DNA from: Streptomyces griseicoloratus
GTDB lineage: Bacteria > Actinomycetota > Actinomycetes > Streptomycetales > Streptomycetaceae
Assembly: GCF_014534645.1 (NCBI RefSeq)
Contig: NZ_JACVQF010000223.1
Coordinates: 186,001-250,000 of the forward strand
Length of the DNA: 64,000 bases
Direction of reading: 5' to 3'
How positions within the stretch are numbered: position 1 is the first letter of the stretch; each line of letters opens with the position of its first letter. Below are positions 30,935 through 42,308 of this stretch, piece after piece. Under the pieces are notes generated by a model. The model was not told the origin of the DNA, ran no database searches, and was given only the letters and a program-made list of their open reading frames with translations. The position numbers and the translations under genes are program-made.

Positions 30935-31569
30935 GCGTGCGCATTCTCGTCGTCGACAACTACGACAGTTTCGTCTTCAACCTGGTCCAGTACCTGTACC
31001 AGCTGGGCGCCGAGTGCGAGGTCGTGCGCAACGACGCGGTGTCCACGGCGCACGCCCAGGACGGCTTCGACGGCGTGCTGCTGTCGCCGGGCCCCGGCGC
31101 GCCGGAGCAGGCGGGCGTCTGCGTCGACATGGTGCGGCACTGCGCGGCGACCGGCGTGCCCGTCTTCGGCGTCTGCCTCGGCATGCAGTCGATGCAGGTG
31201 GCGTACGGCGGTGTGGTGGACCGGGCGCCGGAGCTGCTGCACGGCAAGACGTCACCGGTCGAGCACGGCGGCAAGGGCGTCTTCGCGGGCCTGCCCTCCC
31301 CGTTCACGGCGACGCGCTACCACTCGCTGGCGGCGGAGCCGGCGACCGTGCCCGCGGAGCTGGAGGTGACGGCCCGCACGCCCGACGGCATCGTCATGGG
31401 CCTGCGCCACCGGGAGCTGCCCGTCGAGGGCGTGCAATTCCATCCGGAGTCGGTGCTGACGGAGCACGGGCACCGGATGCTGGCCAACTGGCTGGTGGAG
31501 TGCGGGGACGAGGGCGCGGTGGCGAGGTCGGCGGGGCTTGCCCCGGTGGTGGGCAGGGCCACGGCGTGA
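30931..31569 (+). CDS. pabA: aminodeoxychorismate/anthranilate synthase component II (glutamine amidotransferase)
   Basis: 212 residues, GTG start. A class I glutamine amidotransferase: nucleophile Cys in FGVCLGMQSM, and the His/Glu pair in GVQFHPESVLTEHG. It supplies ammonia from glutamine for chorismate amination, for folate (p-aminobenzoate) and possibly tryptophan. No component I lies nearby, so the partner must be elsewhere and the subunit may be shared. It sits unexpectedly between a membrane microprotein and two sortases, overlapping both neighbours by 4 nt. Confidence 0.93.
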   Translation: MSVRILVVDNYDSFVFNLVQYLYQLGAECEVVRNDAVSTAHAQDGFDGVLLSPGPGAPEQAGVCVDMVRHCAATGVPVFGVCLGMQSMQVAYGGVVDRAPELLHGKTSPVEHGGKGVFAGLPSPFTATRYHSLAAEPATVPAELEVTARTPDGIVMGLRHRELPVEGVQFHPESVLTEHGHRMLANWLVECGDEGAVARSAGLAPVVGRATA

Positions 31570-32633
31570 CCGCGCTGCGCCCCGAGCGCGCATCCGGCGC
31601 GGCCGGTGACCAGGGGGGCTCGTACGGGCAGCCGTACGAGGATCCGGGTGCGTTCGGGGGCGGCTGGTACGAGGGGTATTCCGCCGGCGGTGACGAGTAC
31701 GGCTCGTACGTGCCGCCGGTCGTGGACGACGAGACCGTGGCGCTGCGGGTCCCGGCTCCGCCGGAGCGGACGGCGCGCGAGGAGGTGCCGTCCGCTTCCG
31801 TTCCCCCCGGCGGCGGCCGTGCGGCGCGCAGGAAGGCCGCCAGACGGCGTCACGGGCGTCGTGGGGGCACGCGGCGGGCCACTGGGGCCCCGGAGGCCGC
31901 AGAGGCCCCGAAGGCGCCTCTGTCGCGCGTGGAGGCCCGTCGGCAGGCGCGGGCACGGAAGCCGGGCGCGGCGGTGATCGCGAGCCGTGCGATAGGCGAG
32001 ATCTTCATCACGACCGGCGTGCTGATGCTGCTGTTCGTCACCTACCAGCTGTGGTGGACGAACGTGCGCGCGCAGGCGCAGGCCGACAAGGCGGCGAGCA
32101 ACCTCCAGGACGACTGGGCGAACGGCAAGCGCAACCCGGGGACGTTCGAGCCGGGTCAGGGCTTCGCGTTGCTGCACATCCCCGAGCTGGACGTCGTGGT
32201 GCCGATCGCGGAGGGCATCGACAGCAAGAAGGTGCTGGACCGGGGCATGGTCGGGCACTATGCCGAGGGTGCCCTGAAGACGGCGATGCCGGACGCGAAG
32301 ACCGGCAACTTCGGGCTGGCGGGGCATCGCAACACGCACGGTGAGCCGTTCCGGTACATCAACAAGCTGAAGCCGGGCGATCCCATCGTCGTGGAGACGC
32401 AGGACAAGTACTTCGTCTACAAGATGGCGTCCATCCTGCCGGTGACGTCGCCGAGCAACGTCAGCGTCCTCGATCCGGTGCCCAAGCAGTCGGGTTTCAA
32501 GGGGCCCGGCCGGTACATCACGCTCACGACCTGCACGCCGGAGTTCACGAGCAAGTACCGGATGATCGTCTGGGGCAAGATGGTCGAGGAACGGCCGCGC
32601 AGCAAGGGCAAGCCGGATGCGCTCGTCAGTTAA
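31566..32633 (+). CDS. class E sortase, long N-terminal extension
   Basis: 355 residues. The first about 135 residues are Gly/Tyr/Arg-rich and cytoplasmic; a transmembrane helix follows (AIGEIFITTGVLMLLFVTYQLWW, near 140-162), then the catalytic domain. The sortase triad is visible: His254 in LAGHRNTH, Cys323 in TLTTC, and Arg332 in SKYR. Class E sortases in Streptomyces recognise LAXTG-type sorting signals and anchor chaplins and other proteins to peptidoglycan. The start overlaps pabA by 4 nt. Confidence 0.95.
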   Translation: MTALRPERASGAAGDQGGSYGQPYEDPGAFGGGWYEGYSAGGDEYGSYVPPVVDDETVALRVPAPPERTAREEVPSASVPPGGGRAARRKAARRRHGRRGGTRRATGAPEAAEAPKAPLSRVEARRQARARKPGAAVIASRAIGEIFITTGVLMLLFVTYQLWWTNVRAQAQADKAASNLQDDWANGKRNPGTFEPGQGFALLHIPELDVVVPIAEGIDSKKVLDRGMVGHYAEGALKTAMPDAKTGNFGLAGHRNTHGEPFRYINKLKPGDPIVVETQDKYFVYKMASILPVTSPSNVSVLDPVPKQSGFKGPGRYITLTTCTPEFTSKYRMIVWGKMVEERPRSKGKPDALVS

Positions 32634-32646
32634 GGGCGGAAGACCA

Positions 32647-33414
32647 GTGGCAGCGACCACCGAAACGGATCACGAAGAGCACACCGGCACGCCCGGAGAA
32701 CCGCCGGCCGTCCCGCGCCGGCGCGGTCGGGGCCGCGGGCTCGCCCTGGCGGTGAGCGTCTTCGGTGAACTCCTCATCACGGCGGGCCTGGTGCTCGGTC
32801 TGTTCGTCGTCTACTCGCTGTGGTGGACGAACGTCATGGCCGACCGTGCGGCCGACAAGCAGGGTGAGAAGGTCCGGGACAACTGGGCGCAGGACAGGGT
32901 CGGTCCGGGGGGCCCGGGGGCGCTGGACACCAAGGCGGGCATCGGATTCCTGCACGTGCCCGCGATGGGCAACGGCGACATCCTGGTCGAGAAGGGGACG
33001 TCGATGAAGGTCCTCAACGACGGCGTCGCCGGCTACTACACGGACCCGGTCAAGGCGACGCTGCCGACGTCGGGCAAGGCGGGCAACTTCTCGCTGGCGG
33101 CGCACCGGGACGGGCACGGGGCGAAGTTCCACAACATCCACAAGATCGAGAAGGGCGACCCGATCGTCTTCGAGACGAAGGACAAGTGGTTCGTCTACAA
33201 GGTCTACGGGATCCTCCCGGAGACCTCGAAGTACAACGTCGACGTCCTCGGCGCCGTGCCCAAGGAGTCCGGGAAGACGAAGGCGGGCCACTACATCACG
33301 CTGACGACCTGCACGCCGGTGTACACGAGCCGGTACCGGTACGTGGTGTGGGGCGAGCTGGTGCGCACGGAGAAGGTGGACAGCGAGCGGACGCCGCCGA
33401 AGGAACTGCGGTGA
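32647..33414 (+). CDS. class E sortase
   Basis: 255 residues from GTG 32647, which has GGCGGAAG upstream; an in-frame ATG at 32617 would add 10 residues and overlap the preceding gene. A single transmembrane helix (VFGELLITAGLVLGLFVVYSLWW) is followed by the sortase fold with His153 (LAAHRDGHG), Cys222 (TLTTC) and Arg231 (TSRYR). The two sortases are recent paralogues: WWTNV after the helix and the catalytic blocks are almost identical. This one has a much shorter cytoplasmic part. Confidence 0.95.
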   Translation: MAATTETDHEEHTGTPGEPPAVPRRRGRGRGLALAVSVFGELLITAGLVLGLFVVYSLWWTNVMADRAADKQGEKVRDNWAQDRVGPGGPGALDTKAGIGFLHVPAMGNGDILVEKGTSMKVLNDGVAGYYTDPVKATLPTSGKAGNFSLAAHRDGHGAKFHNIHKIEKGDPIVFETKDKWFVYKVYGILPETSKYNVDVLGAVPKESGKTKAGHYITLTTCTPVYTSRYRYVVWGELVRTEKVDSERTPPKELR

Positions 33415-33478
33415 CACCGGTGTCCTGACGGGGCCTCAGTCGCCTGACGGCGGTGCTGTGTCGGCGGACACGGCGGAC

Positions 33479-33524
33479 ACGGCAGAGCCCCGGTCCCTCC
33501 GTCGAGGGGCCGGGGCTCTGCCGT
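33479..33524. terminator. bidirectional terminator between sortase and pknB genes
   Basis: A 15-bp perfect arm pair (ACGGCAGAGCCCCGG and complement) extended inward by a further CCCTC/GAGGG pair and a CGTC loop, giving about 21 bp. It separates converging operons. Confidence 0.9.
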
Positions 33525-33547
33525 GCGTCGCGGGCTTCAGCCGGGCG

Positions 33548-35557
<2,010 letters not shown>

Positions 35558-35747
35558 GGTTACCTACCAGCCCTCTCCGTCGGTCCCGACCGGCATGCTT
35601 GTACGGTCGGAGGCTGCCGTCCGGCCTACCGTACCCGGCTCGCTCTGCGTGACCTGGCCAAGCCCGTCACCCGATACAGGACCGGTATCGCAACGTGCAC
35701 CGTTGTGAAGCGGACGTGAGCGGACTCACGTCCCGTTCAGCTCCTGG

Positions 35748-37220
35748 TCACTTCTTGCTGTTGATGACGGCCTCCATCACGCTCTTCGCGATCGGCGCCG
35801 CGAGGCCGCCGCCGGAGATGTCGTCACGGACGGCGTTCTCGTCCTCGATCACCACGGCGACGGCGACCGGCGAGCTGCCGTCCTCGCCCTTGGCGTACGA
35901 GATGAACCAGGCGTAGGGGTTCTCGCTGTTGTCGACACCGTGCTGAGCCGTACCGGTCTTGCCTCCCACAGTGACGCCCGGGATCTGGGCGTTGGTTCCG
36001 GTGCCGTCCTTGACGACGGTCTCCATCATCGACTGCAGGATCTGCGCGTTCTTCGGCGACAGCGGCTTGCTCATCTCCTCGGGGTCCGTCTTCTCGATCG
36101 TGTCGAGGTTCGGGGCCTGGAGTTCGTCGACCATGTACGGCTTCATCAGGGTGCCGTTGTTGGCGATCGCGGCGGAGACCATGGCCATCTGCAGCGGGGT
36201 GGCGGCGGTGTTGTACTGGCCGATGGAGGACAGCGCGGTCTGCGACTCGTTCATGTCGTCGGAGAAGACGGAGGCGCTGGAGCGGACGGGGACGAACTGC
36301 TCCTTGGTGAAGCCGAACTTCTTGGCCGTCTCCAGCATCTTGTCGTTGCCGAGGTCGGAGCCGATCTTGCCGAAGACGGTGTTGCAGGAGACGCGCAGCG
36401 CCTCGCGCAGGGTGGCGTTCTCGCAGGGGAGGTCGCCCTCGTTCGGCAGTTCGGTGGTGGTGCCCGGCATGGTCCACGGCAGGGGGGAGTCGGTCTTCTC
36501 GTCCGCCGAGCCGTACTTGCCGTGCTCCAGGGCCGCGGCGGCGGTGACCACCTTGAAGGTGGAGCCGGGCGGGTAGACCTCGCGCAGCGCGCGGTTGAGC
36601 ATCGGGTCGTCGGGGTTGTTCTTCTTGTCGAGCCTGGTCCAGGCCTTCTCGTCGGCGGAGGAGCCGCCGGCGATCGTCGAGGGGTCGTACGACGGGTACG
36701 ACGCCAGGGACAGGATCTTGCCGGTGGACGGCTCGATGGCGGCGACGGCACCCTTGGCGCCCTGCTTCTTCAGGCCCTCGTAGGCGGCCTTCTGCGCGGC
36801 GGCGTTGAGGGTGGTGACGACGTTGCCGCCCTCCTTCTTCTTGCCCGTGATCATGTCGAGCGTGTTGCGGAAGAAGAGCCGGTCGTCGTTGCCGGTGAGG
36901 ATGCCGTCGTCGATGGCTTCGAGCTGGGTGGCGCCGTAGGCCTGGGAGACGTAGCCGGTCACCGGCGCCCACATGGCGCCGTCCTTGTAGGTGCGCTTGT
37001 ACTTGAAGTCGCCGTCGGTGGTGGTGTGGCCGGTGATGGCCTTGCCGTCGACGATGATGTCGCCGCGGGGGGTGGCGTACCGCTCGATGGCGACGCGGCG
37101 GTTGTGCTCGTCGTCCTTGAGGGTGTCGGCCTTGACGTACTGCAGCCAGTTGTCGCGGATGAGCAGGGTGAGAACCAGGAGGCCGCAGAAGATCGCGATG
37201 CGGCGCAGGGGCTTGTTCAC
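35748..37220 (-). CDS. pbpA: penicillin-binding transpeptidase PbpA (class B PBP)
   Basis: 490 residues from GTG 37220. One N-terminal transmembrane helix (IAIFCGLLVLTLLI). Transpeptidase motifs: STFK at 220-223, SCN at 278-280 and KTGT at 421-424. It crosslinks peptidoglycan, as the partner of the RodA/FtsW glycosyltransferase encoded just upstream with a 4-nt overlap. The upstream dimerisation region is short compared with FtsI, as in the PbpA group of actinobacteria. The 190 bp to pknB could hold a second promoter. Confidence 0.96.
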   Translation of the reverse strand: MNKPLRRIAIFCGLLVLTLLIRDNWLQYVKADTLKDDEHNRRVAIERYATPRGDIIVDGKAITGHTTTDGDFKYKRTYKDGAMWAPVTGYVSQAYGATQLEAIDDGILTGNDDRLFFRNTLDMITGKKKEGGNVVTTLNAAAQKAAYEGLKKQGAKGAVAAIEPSTGKILSLASYPSYDPSTIAGGSSADEKAWTRLDKKNNPDDPMLNRALREVYPPGSTFKVVTAAAALEHGKYGSADEKTDSPLPWTMPGTTTELPNEGDLPCENATLREALRVSCNTVFGKIGSDLGNDKMLETAKKFGFTKEQFVPVRSSASVFSDDMNESQTALSSIGQYNTAATPLQMAMVSAAIANNGTLMKPYMVDELQAPNLDTIEKTDPEEMSKPLSPKNAQILQSMMETVVKDGTGTNAQIPGVTVGGKTGTAQHGVDNSENPYAWFISYAKGEDGSSPVAVAVVIEDENAVRDDISGGGLAAPIAKSVMEAVINSKK

Positions 37221-38656
37221 GGTCGGACCACCTGGGTCATTTCGGCGTCGGGGTTGGCTGCGGGGGCGGGGGCGGGCCGGCGTGCGGTGTCGCTGATGCG
37301 CAGCAGGATGCCGATCAGGGCCCAGTTGGCGATGACCGAGGAGCCGCCGTATGCCAGGAACGGCATGGTCATGCCGGTGAGCGGGATGAGGCCCATGACA
37401 CCGCCGGCGACGACGAACACCTGGAGGGCGAAGGCGCCGGACAGGCCGATGGCGAGGAGCTTGCCGAACGGGTCGCGGGCGGCGAGGGCGGTGCGCACGC
37501 CGCGCTCGACGATCAGTGCGTACAGCAGGAGGATCGCCATGACGCCGGCCAGGCCGAGTTCTTCGCCGAAGGTGGCGAGGATGAAGTCGGAGTTGGCGGC
37601 GAAGCCGATGAGGTCGGAGTTGCCCTGGCCGAGCCCGGTGCCGAGGGTGCCGCCGGAGCCGAAGGCCCACAGGGCCTGCATGGACTGCTCGGTGTGGCCG
37701 ACGACGCCCTGGCGGCTGAGCGTGTACTCGCGCATCGGGTCGAGCCATGCCTGGACGCGCTGCTGCACGTGCGGTTCGAAGGAGGCGACGCTGACGGCGC
37801 CGGCCGCGGACATCAGCAGACCGAACACGATCCAGCTGGTCCGCTCGGTGGCGACGTACAGCATGATCACGAACATGCCGAAGAACAGCAGCGAGGTGCC
37901 GAGGTCGGTCTCGAAGACCAGGATCAGGATGGAGATCGCCCAGACGACGATGATCGGGCCGAGGTCGCGTCCGCGGGGGAGGTAGAGCCCCATGAAGCGG
38001 CGGCTGGCTAGGGCGAGCGCGTCGCGTTTGACCATGAGGTAGCCGGCGAAGAAGACGGCCAGGACGATCTTCGCGAATTCGCCCGGCTGGATGGTGCCCA
38101 GGCCGGGGATCTTGATCCAGATGCGCGCGCCGAAGACGTTCTCCCCGAGGCCCGGGACCAGCGGCAGGATCAGCAGGATCAGCGCGCCGGCCATGGAGAT
38201 GTAGGTGTAGCGCTGCAGGACGCGGTGGTCCTTGAGGAAGATCAGTACGGCGACGAACAGGCCGACGCCGAGTGCGGAGTACAGCAGCTGGCGGGGGGCC
38301 GCCTCGATGAACGTGCTGCTCGCCTGGAGCCGCTTGGACTGGTCCAGGCGCCAGATGACGACCAGGCCGACGCCGTTGAGCAGCGTGGCCAGCGGCAGCA
38401 GCAGCGGGTCCGCGTACGGGGCGAACTTCCGGACGACGAGGTGGCCGACCCCGGCGATGAGGCCGAGGCCGAGTCCGTAGCTCAGCAGGCCCGGCGGCAC
38501 CGAGTCGTTGATGGCCAGGCCGACGTTCGCGTAGGCGAACACCGGGATGACGACGGCGAACACCAGCAGCGCCAGCTCGGTGTTGCGCCGGCTCGGCGCG
38601 CCGATGGCGCCGATCGTGGACGTGTGGTGCGTCGGCGAGTTGGTAGTACTGCTCAT
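37217..38656 (-). CDS. rodA: SEDS peptidoglycan glycosyltransferase RodA/FtsW family
   Basis: 479 residues with about 10-12 transmembrane helices. SEDS signatures: GARIWIKIPGLGTIQPGEFAK (polymerase Asp/Glu region), then NSDFILATFGEELGLAG and the MTMPFLAYGGSS near the C-terminus. The N- and C-termini are cytoplasmic and polar. It polymerises lipid II together with PbpA. Its position in the pknB-pstP cluster suggests division or sporulation wall synthesis in Streptomyces, where elongation is apical and independent of MreB. Confidence 0.96.
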   Translation of the reverse strand: MSSTTNSPTHHTSTIGAIGAPSRRNTELALLVFAVVIPVFAYANVGLAINDSVPPGLLSYGLGLGLIAGVGHLVVRKFAPYADPLLLPLATLLNGVGLVVIWRLDQSKRLQASSTFIEAAPRQLLYSALGVGLFVAVLIFLKDHRVLQRYTYISMAGALILLILPLVPGLGENVFGARIWIKIPGLGTIQPGEFAKIVLAVFFAGYLMVKRDALALASRRFMGLYLPRGRDLGPIIVVWAISILILVFETDLGTSLLFFGMFVIMLYVATERTSWIVFGLLMSAAGAVSVASFEPHVQQRVQAWLDPMREYTLSRQGVVGHTEQSMQALWAFGSGGTLGTGLGQGNSDLIGFAANSDFILATFGEELGLAGVMAILLLYALIVERGVRTALAARDPFGKLLAIGLSGAFALQVFVVAGGVMGLIPLTGMTMPFLAYGGSSVIANWALIGILLRISDTARRPAPAPAANPDAEMTQVVRP

Positions 38657-38683
38657 CGTGTGACAGGGCCTCTCACGGCTTGC

Positions 38684-40222
38684 CTACTGCTTACCGCACA
38701 GCGAGACGACCTTCTGCTCTTCCTCCGAGAGGCTGGGGCCGGGGCTGGGAGTGGGTGCGGTCGTGGACGGGGACGATTCCGGTGCCGACGGGGAGCCCGA
38801 CGGGTCCGGGGTCGGCGAGGCCTTGGACGTGAAGGAGGCGGGTGTGGTTCCCGTGGTGCCTCCGGCCTCGCCCTCGCCCGTCTTCGCGTTCTCGCTGTCC
38901 GCGGCACGCCGTTCGGCCTGCTTCTTGCAGGCGGAGGCCTGTACCGACAGCTCTTCGATCTTCGCCCGGGCGTTGTTCAGGTCGCCCTCGGCGATGGTCG
39001 CCTCGACCAGCTTCTGCTGGTAGGGCGGCAGGTACTTGAGTTCGATCTCGGGGTGGTCCTTCTGGACCTTCGACAGCGACACCCAGGCGAGGTCCTGGCT
39101 GATGCCGCGGTAGAGGGCGACGTGGTCGTCCTTGGTGCCGACGTAGTACTGGGTCTGTGTCCAGCGCCAGCCGCCGTAGAGGCCGCCGCCGGCGACGGCG
39201 AGGGCGAGCACGGTGTAGAAGGACCGCTTGAGCCATTTGCGGTTCTTGCGGGGTTTGACGAAGTCGTCGTCACCGTAGTCGCCGAAGCCGGCCGCCGGGA
39301 CGTAGCCGGTGGTGTCGCCGCTGCCGGGCGGGCCGAACTCGCCGCCGCCGCCCTGTGAGCCGCCCTGGCGGCCGAGGCCGGAGGCGCGGCCGGCGGGCGT
39401 CTGCATGATGCCGTTGTCGCCGATCTGGTGCTGGTTCTCGGCGACGGCGCCGACGACGACCGGGGTGTCGGACAGCTGCCCGGCGAGGGTGTCGCCGGTG
39501 TCGAGGTCGAGGACGTCGGCGACGATGACGGTGATGTTGTCGGGTCCGCCGCCGCGCAGGGCGAGCTGGATCAGCTCCTGCACGGTCTCCTGGGGGCCCT
39601 GGTAGCTGGCGAGGGTGTCCTCCAGCGTCTGGTGGGAGACGACGCCGGAGAGCCCGTCGGAGCAGATGAGGTAGCGGTCGCCGGCCCGGACCTCGCGGAT
39701 GGACAGGTCGGGTTCGACGTGGTCGCCGCTGCCGAGGGCGCGCATCAGCAGGGACCGCTGGGGGTGGGTGCCTGCCTCTTCCTCGGTGATGCGGCCCTCG
39801 TCGACGAGGCGCTGCACCCAGGTGTGGTCCTGCGTGATCTGGGTCAGGACGCCGTCGCGCAGGAGGTAGGCGCGGGAGTCGCCGACGTGGACGAGGCCGA
39901 GTCGCTGGCCGGTCCACAGCAGGGCCGTGAGGGTGGTGCCCATGCCCTCCAGGGCGGGGTCCTCCTCGACCATCTGGCGCAGCTGGTCGTTGGCGCGCTG
40001 TACGGCGGTGCCGAGGGAGGTGAGGATGTCGGAGCCGGGCACGTCGTCGTCGAGGGCGACGATGGTGGAGATCACCTCGGAGGAGGCGACCTCGCCGGCC
40101 GCCTGGCCGCCCATGCCGTCGGCGATGGCGAGCAGGCGCGGACCGGCGTAACCGGAGTCCTCGTTGCCCTCCCGGATCATGCCCTTGTGCGATCCGGCGG
40201 CGAAGCGCAGTGACAGACTCAT
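38684..40222 (-). CDS. pstP: PP2C-type Ser/Thr protein phosphatase PstP
   Basis: 512 residues from ATG 40222 with GAGG; an in-frame GTG at 40279 would add 19 residues. The phosphatase domain occupies about 1-235: SHKGMIREGNEDSGY, ADGMGGQAAGE (metal-binding Asp35), VGDSRAYLLRDG, DGLSG and GGPDNITVIVAD. A basic KNRKWLKRS segment precedes one transmembrane helix (about 334-353), followed by an outer domain of about 90 residues and a Pro/Ser/Thr-rich tail. It dephosphorylates PknB and its substrates. Confidence 0.96.
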   Translation of the reverse strand: MSLSLRFAAGSHKGMIREGNEDSGYAGPRLLAIADGMGGQAAGEVASSEVISTIVALDDDVPGSDILTSLGTAVQRANDQLRQMVEEDPALEGMGTTLTALLWTGQRLGLVHVGDSRAYLLRDGVLTQITQDHTWVQRLVDEGRITEEEAGTHPQRSLLMRALGSGDHVEPDLSIREVRAGDRYLICSDGLSGVVSHQTLEDTLASYQGPQETVQELIQLALRGGGPDNITVIVADVLDLDTGDTLAGQLSDTPVVVGAVAENQHQIGDNGIMQTPAGRASGLGRQGGSQGGGGEFGPPGSGDTTGYVPAAGFGDYGDDDFVKPRKNRKWLKRSFYTVLALAVAGGGLYGGWRWTQTQYYVGTKDDHVALYRGISQDLAWVSLSKVQKDHPEIELKYLPPYQQKLVEATIAEGDLNNARAKIEELSVQASACKKQAERRAADSENAKTGEGEAGGTTGTTPASFTSKASPTPDPSGSPSAPESSPSTTAPTPSPGPSLSEEEQKVVSLCGKQ

Positions 40223-40354
40223 GCGCACCTCGCCCGTCGGCTCCGGGTACAGCCGGTCGTGTCGAGCCACACTGCCCACCCTCCGGTCGGGAGCGCGCCG
40301 TGGCCCGGGGTGCCGGCCGCCGCTGCGTGCTCGCTCCGCTCGCTCATTGTCGTA

Positions 40355-40867
40355 CTACTTCCGCAGCTCGATGACGGTCTTGCCGATGCGGATCGGCGCA
40401 CCCAGCGAAATCGGTGTGGGGGACGTCAGCCGGGACCGGTCCAGGTAGGTGCCGTTGGTGGAGCCCAGGTCCTCGACGATCCACTGGCCGTCGCGGTCCG
40501 GGTAAATCCTGGCATGGCGGCTGGAGGCGTAGTCGTCGTCCAGCACGATGGTCGAGTCGTGGGCCCGGCCCAGGGTGATGGTCTGGCCCTGGAGGGCCAC
40601 GGTGGTGCCCGTGAGGGTGCCCTCGGTGACGACCAGCTTGGTGGGGGCGTTGCGGCGGCCCCGGCCGCCGCTCTGCTGCTGGCGCTGCTGCGGGGGCGCC
40701 TGGCGTGCGGCCTGCTGCTGTGCACGGCCGGCGTCCCGGCGCGACCCGCGCTGGGTGACGCGCGTACCGAACAGGTCGCTGCGGATGACCTGCACGGCCA
40801 CGATCACGAACAGCCACAGTACGGCCAGGAAACCCAGCCGCATGACCGTGAGGGTCAGCTCTGACAT
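40355..40867 (-). CDS. fhaB: FHA-domain membrane protein FhaB (FipA-like)
   Basis: 170 residues. An N-terminal transmembrane helix (VMRLGFLAVLWLFVIVAVQVI), a Gln/Arg-rich linker, and a C-terminal FHA domain with GRAHDSTIVLDDDYASSRHA and LGSTNGTYLD, the phosphothreonine-binding loops. In mycobacteria the equivalent binds phosphorylated FipA/FtsZ and PBPs. It follows fhaA by 10 bp; 132 bp separate it from pstP. Confidence 0.94.
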   Translation of the reverse strand: MSELTLTVMRLGFLAVLWLFVIVAVQVIRSDLFGTRVTQRGSRRDAGRAQQQAARQAPPQQRQQQSGGRGRRNAPTKLVVTEGTLTGTTVALQGQTITLGRAHDSTIVLDDDYASSRHARIYPDRDGQWIVEDLGSTNGTYLDRSRLTSPTPISLGAPIRIGKTVIELRK

Positions 40868-40877
40868 TGCCCCCGGA

Positions 40878-41759
40878 TCACCCTTCGGCTTGCCTATAGA
40901 TAACGGTGGTGCTGCCCACGACGATCCGCGAGCCGTCGCGGAGCGTAGCGCGGGTGGTGTGCTGCCCGTCCACCACGATGCCGTTGGTGGACCCGAGATC
41001 CTGGATCGTCGAGGGCGTTCCGGTCCGGATCTCGCAGTGCCGGCGGCTCACGCCGGGGTCGTCGATCCGCACGTCGGCGTCGGTGCTGCGGCCCAGCACC
41101 AGCGTCGCGCGGGAGATCTGGTGGCGTGTGCCGTTGATCTCGATCCAGTAGCGGGTGCGTCCGCCGGGCGCGGGTGCGGCCGGGGGTCGCTGGGCGCCGG
41201 CGGGCTGCGGGTAGCCGTAGCCGCCGGGCCGGCCGCCGGGCGGCGGCGCGGACGGCATCGGCGGGGCGCCCGCGGGTGCCGAGGGCGGGTAGCCATAGCC
41301 TCCGGGACCGCCGGGGCCGCCGGGCCGCCCGGAGGGGGCGGGGGGTGCGGCGGCCGGTGCCTGGCCGCCGCCCTGCTGGCTGGTGGAGGAGGCGAGCGTG
41401 CGGCTGCGCACCCGGTACAGGCCGGTGTCGAGGTCGTCCGCCTTCTCCAGGTGGACCTTGATCGGTCCCATGAAGGTGTAGCGCTGCTGCTTGGCGTAGT
41501 CGCGCACCATGCCGGCGAGCTCGTCGCCGAGCTGGCCGGAGTAGGGGCTGAGGCGCTCGAAGTCGGGCGCGCTCAGCTCCACGATGAAGTCATTGGGGAC
41601 GACGGTGCGGTCGCGGTTCCAGATGGTCGCGTTGTTGTCGCACTCGCGCTGGAGCGCTCCCGCGATCTCCACGGGCTGCACCTCGGACTTGAACACCTTG
41701 GCGAAGGTGCCGTTGACCAGACCTTCGAGACGCTGCTCGAACTTCTTCAGGACTCCCAT
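40878..41759 (-). CDS. fhaA: FHA-domain protein FhaA with DUF3662
   Basis: 293 residues, ATG with GGAGGAGG. The N-terminal DUF3662 domain (1-120: MGVLKKFEQRLEGLVNGTFA, FKSEVQPVEIAGAL) is followed by a Pro/Gly/Tyr-rich flexible linker (about 135-200) and an FHA domain with LGRSTDADVRIDDPGVSRRHCE and LGSTNGIVVD. In mycobacteria FhaA binds phosphorylated MviN and restrains peptidoglycan synthesis at poles and septum. It is the first gene of the operon. Confidence 0.95.
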   Translation of the reverse strand: MGVLKKFEQRLEGLVNGTFAKVFKSEVQPVEIAGALQRECDNNATIWNRDRTVVPNDFIVELSAPDFERLSPYSGQLGDELAGMVRDYAKQQRYTFMGPIKVHLEKADDLDTGLYRVRSRTLASSTSQQGGGQAPAAAPPAPSGRPGGPGGPGGYGYPPSAPAGAPPMPSAPPPGGRPGGYGYPQPAGAQRPPAAPAPGGRTRYWIEINGTRHQISRATLVLGRSTDADVRIDDPGVSRRHCEIRTGTPSTIQDLGSTNGIVVDGQHTTRATLRDGSRIVVGSTTVIYRQAEG

Positions 41760-42162
41760 GGGGCACCTCCTCCGTAGTTGCCGTCCTGTTCACTGCCCTG
41801 CGTGCCGCTTACCTGGTAGTGCTTACTGATCGTATCCACGCGCCGGTCGATCGACTGGTTCCCCTGCGGAGTCCTGTTGGAACTCCTCGGGAAGCACTCC
41901 TGGACGTGACTTTCTGCCCAGGATCGTAGAGGCGTCCGAAGACCAGTGTCCCGCACCGGAGGGCGGACCCCCACCGGCTCCTGGGGAGACGGGCCGGACC
42001 GGTACGAGGTTGATACGTGAACGGGCGCGCGTCGCGTTGCGTGCCCGGGGGCGGCCGGGGGCCCGGCACAAGGGATGTGAGTCCACCCCGTCCGGCGTGC
42101 TAATGTTCTCGGTGTCGGAAGGCGCCGGGCCGAAAGGAACGGAGCCGGAGGACACACCCAAT
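41760..42162. promoter_or_regulatory. fhaA operon and tRNA-Leu upstream region
   Basis: A 403-bp gene-free stretch between diverging units. The rightward tRNA has a -10-like TAATGT at 42101-42106 with a weak -35 (TGTGAG, 42076-42081). The leftward promoter for the fhaA-pknB operon must lie here; I see no confident hexamers. An AT-richer stretch near 41810-41930 is the best candidate. Confidence 0.45.
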
Positions 42163-42246
42163 GCGCGGGTGGCGGAATAGGCAGACGCGCTGGATTCAGG
42201 TTCCAGTGCCCGCAAGGGCGTGGGGGTTCAACTCCCCCCTCGCGCA
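42163..42246 (+). tRNA. tRNA-Leu (CAG)
   Basis: 84 nt, class II with a long variable arm (TGCCCGCAAGGGCG). Acceptor GCGCGGG pairs with CTCGCGC (one G-T); the anticodon loop TTCAGGT gives CAG; T-arm GGGGGTTCAACTCCCCC. CCA is not encoded. Confidence 0.96.
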
Positions 42247-42254
42247 CAAGACGG

Positions 42255-42285
42255 AAGCCCCGTAGGTCTCGGACCTGCGGGGCTT
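42255..42285 (+). terminator. terminator after tRNA-Leu
   Basis: AAGCCCCGTAGGTC pairs with GACCTGCGGGGCTT (one T-G pair) around a 3-nt loop. Confidence 0.85.
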
Positions 42286-42308
42286 TCGCGTTGCCGGGGG
42301 CCGGTCTC

